This document shows, in pieces, positions 63,477 to 64,000 of a stretch of 64,000 bases of DNA. The stretch is from Plotosus lineatus (lineage: Eukaryota > Chordata > Actinopteri > Siluriformes > Plotosidae), in the NCBI GenBank assembly GCA_024760905.1, contig CM045732.1, forward strand, positions 56,230,496-56,294,495, written 5' to 3'. Made by a program: the position numbers and the translations under genes. Below the pieces are notes generated by a model, which saw only the letters and a list, made by a program, of their open reading frames with translations, made no database searches and was not told the origin of the DNA. Each line of letters opens with the position of its first letter. Position 1 is the stretch's first letter.

Positions 63477-63889
63477 GTAAATTGAGATTAAAATAGTATT
63501 AAAATCAATAGCTTGAACTACCAACACTTTACATCTAGTATAGGCAGTAATTAGGTACATTAAACAGATCTGCACTTGATGTTCCTGCCCATTAGTAGCA
63601 AATACAGATCAACAGGCTGAACCATACATTGTGTTTTTGTGCACTGCATAGTTATTTTATGTTGTGATATCTTAGGCAACACAAATTTACGTTGTACAAA
63701 ATTTGTACTTTCTAATGGTTCTTGAATTTTTAGAATTAACGGAGAGAAATAAACAAACGCTAAATGTTTTAGGTCATAAAACCACTGCATATACAAGTCG
63801 TAGGTAGGTAAGTATTTGTCCTCTAATACGACTGGTGTCACATTGTCAAAATGTTTTCCATAATTATTACGATGTACAGTATTTCAGTC
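63477..63889. other. Sequence 5' of dusp23, nothing certain
   Basis: It contains a minus-strand 93-codon open frame (63560-63841) without recognised similarity or splice context. It is probably the dusp23 first intron and upstream region. Confidence 0.35.
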
Positions 63890-64000
63890 AAGATCACAAA
63901 TCCACCAAGCTTCCCCAAGATCATCAGTACACCAAGTTCTGCAAGATCGTCACAAATCCATCAAGTTCCCTCAAGATAATCACAAATCCACCAAGTTCCC
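63890..64000. repeat. Minisatellite, truncated by the window end
   Basis: Units of about 26-30 bp begin AAGATC or AAGATAATC and contain ACAAATCCACCAAGTTCCC. Four units are visible and the array continues past the window. Confidence 0.85.

Noticed and set aside
63560..63841. 93-codon minus-strand frame beyond dusp23
   Set aside because: No recognised domain, no exon borders and composition typical of AT-rich non-coding DNA.

Overview
This window looks like ray-finned fish (probably teleost) nuclear DNA. It carries multi-exon vertebrate genes with consensus GT/AG introns, long CA, TA and AAT microsatellites, and a dense mix of tRNA-headed SINEs, RTE-clade LINEs, chromodomain Ty3/Gypsy elements, Tigger/pogo relics and a THAP/SAP-type DNA transposon. 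The species cannot be fixed from the sequence. All gene calls rest on recognising translated exons and checking splice phases by hand; no database search was run.

Gene layout, left to right: (1) a decayed tatdn3 (TatD-family nuclease) gene on the minus strand, 5.2-13.5 kb, broken by a Gypsy insertion, a stop codon, a lost splice donor and a frameshift. (2) fuca2 (plasma/lysosomal alpha-L-fucosidase), plus strand, seven exons, 14.4-25.8 kb, 452 aa, apparently intact. (3) hivep2 (ZAS-family zinc-finger transcription factor), plus strand, 35.2-41.9 kb, about 1870 aa. (4) gje1 (connexin 23-like), minus strand, three exons, 47.8-48.7 kb, 205 aa. (5) txlnb (beta-taxilin-like), plus strand, nine coding exons, 56.8-60.9 kb, 531 aa. 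(6) dusp23 (small dual-specificity phosphatase), minus strand, 62.9-63.4 kb, 152 aa. TXLNB, GJE1, HIVEP2 and FUCA2 lie in the same region of human 6q24, which supports the paralogue assignments; tatdn3 and dusp23 are not part of that human block. These are ordinary housekeeping, developmental or tissue genes and not one pathway.

The rest is mostly repeats. The 0.2-2.6 kb and 7.0-11.9 kb stretches hold two related Gypsy copies. Two long RTE LINE copies lie at 18.7-21.6 kb (inside fuca2 intron 3) and 50.2-53.6 kb (intergenic, with a SINE nested inside its reverse transcriptase). Several SINE families are scattered throughout. One of them has a common body with two different 3' tails, one of which resembles the tail of the local RTE LINE. 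A near-perfect ~90-100 bp inverted repeat sits at 61.46-61.89 kb.

The most interesting results are the step-by-step decay of tatdn3, with a Gypsy inserted exactly on a splice acceptor whose LTR end rebuilds an AG; the SINE/LINE tail sharing; the large hairpin near 61.6 kb; and the THAP/SAP transposon in fuca2 intron 5.
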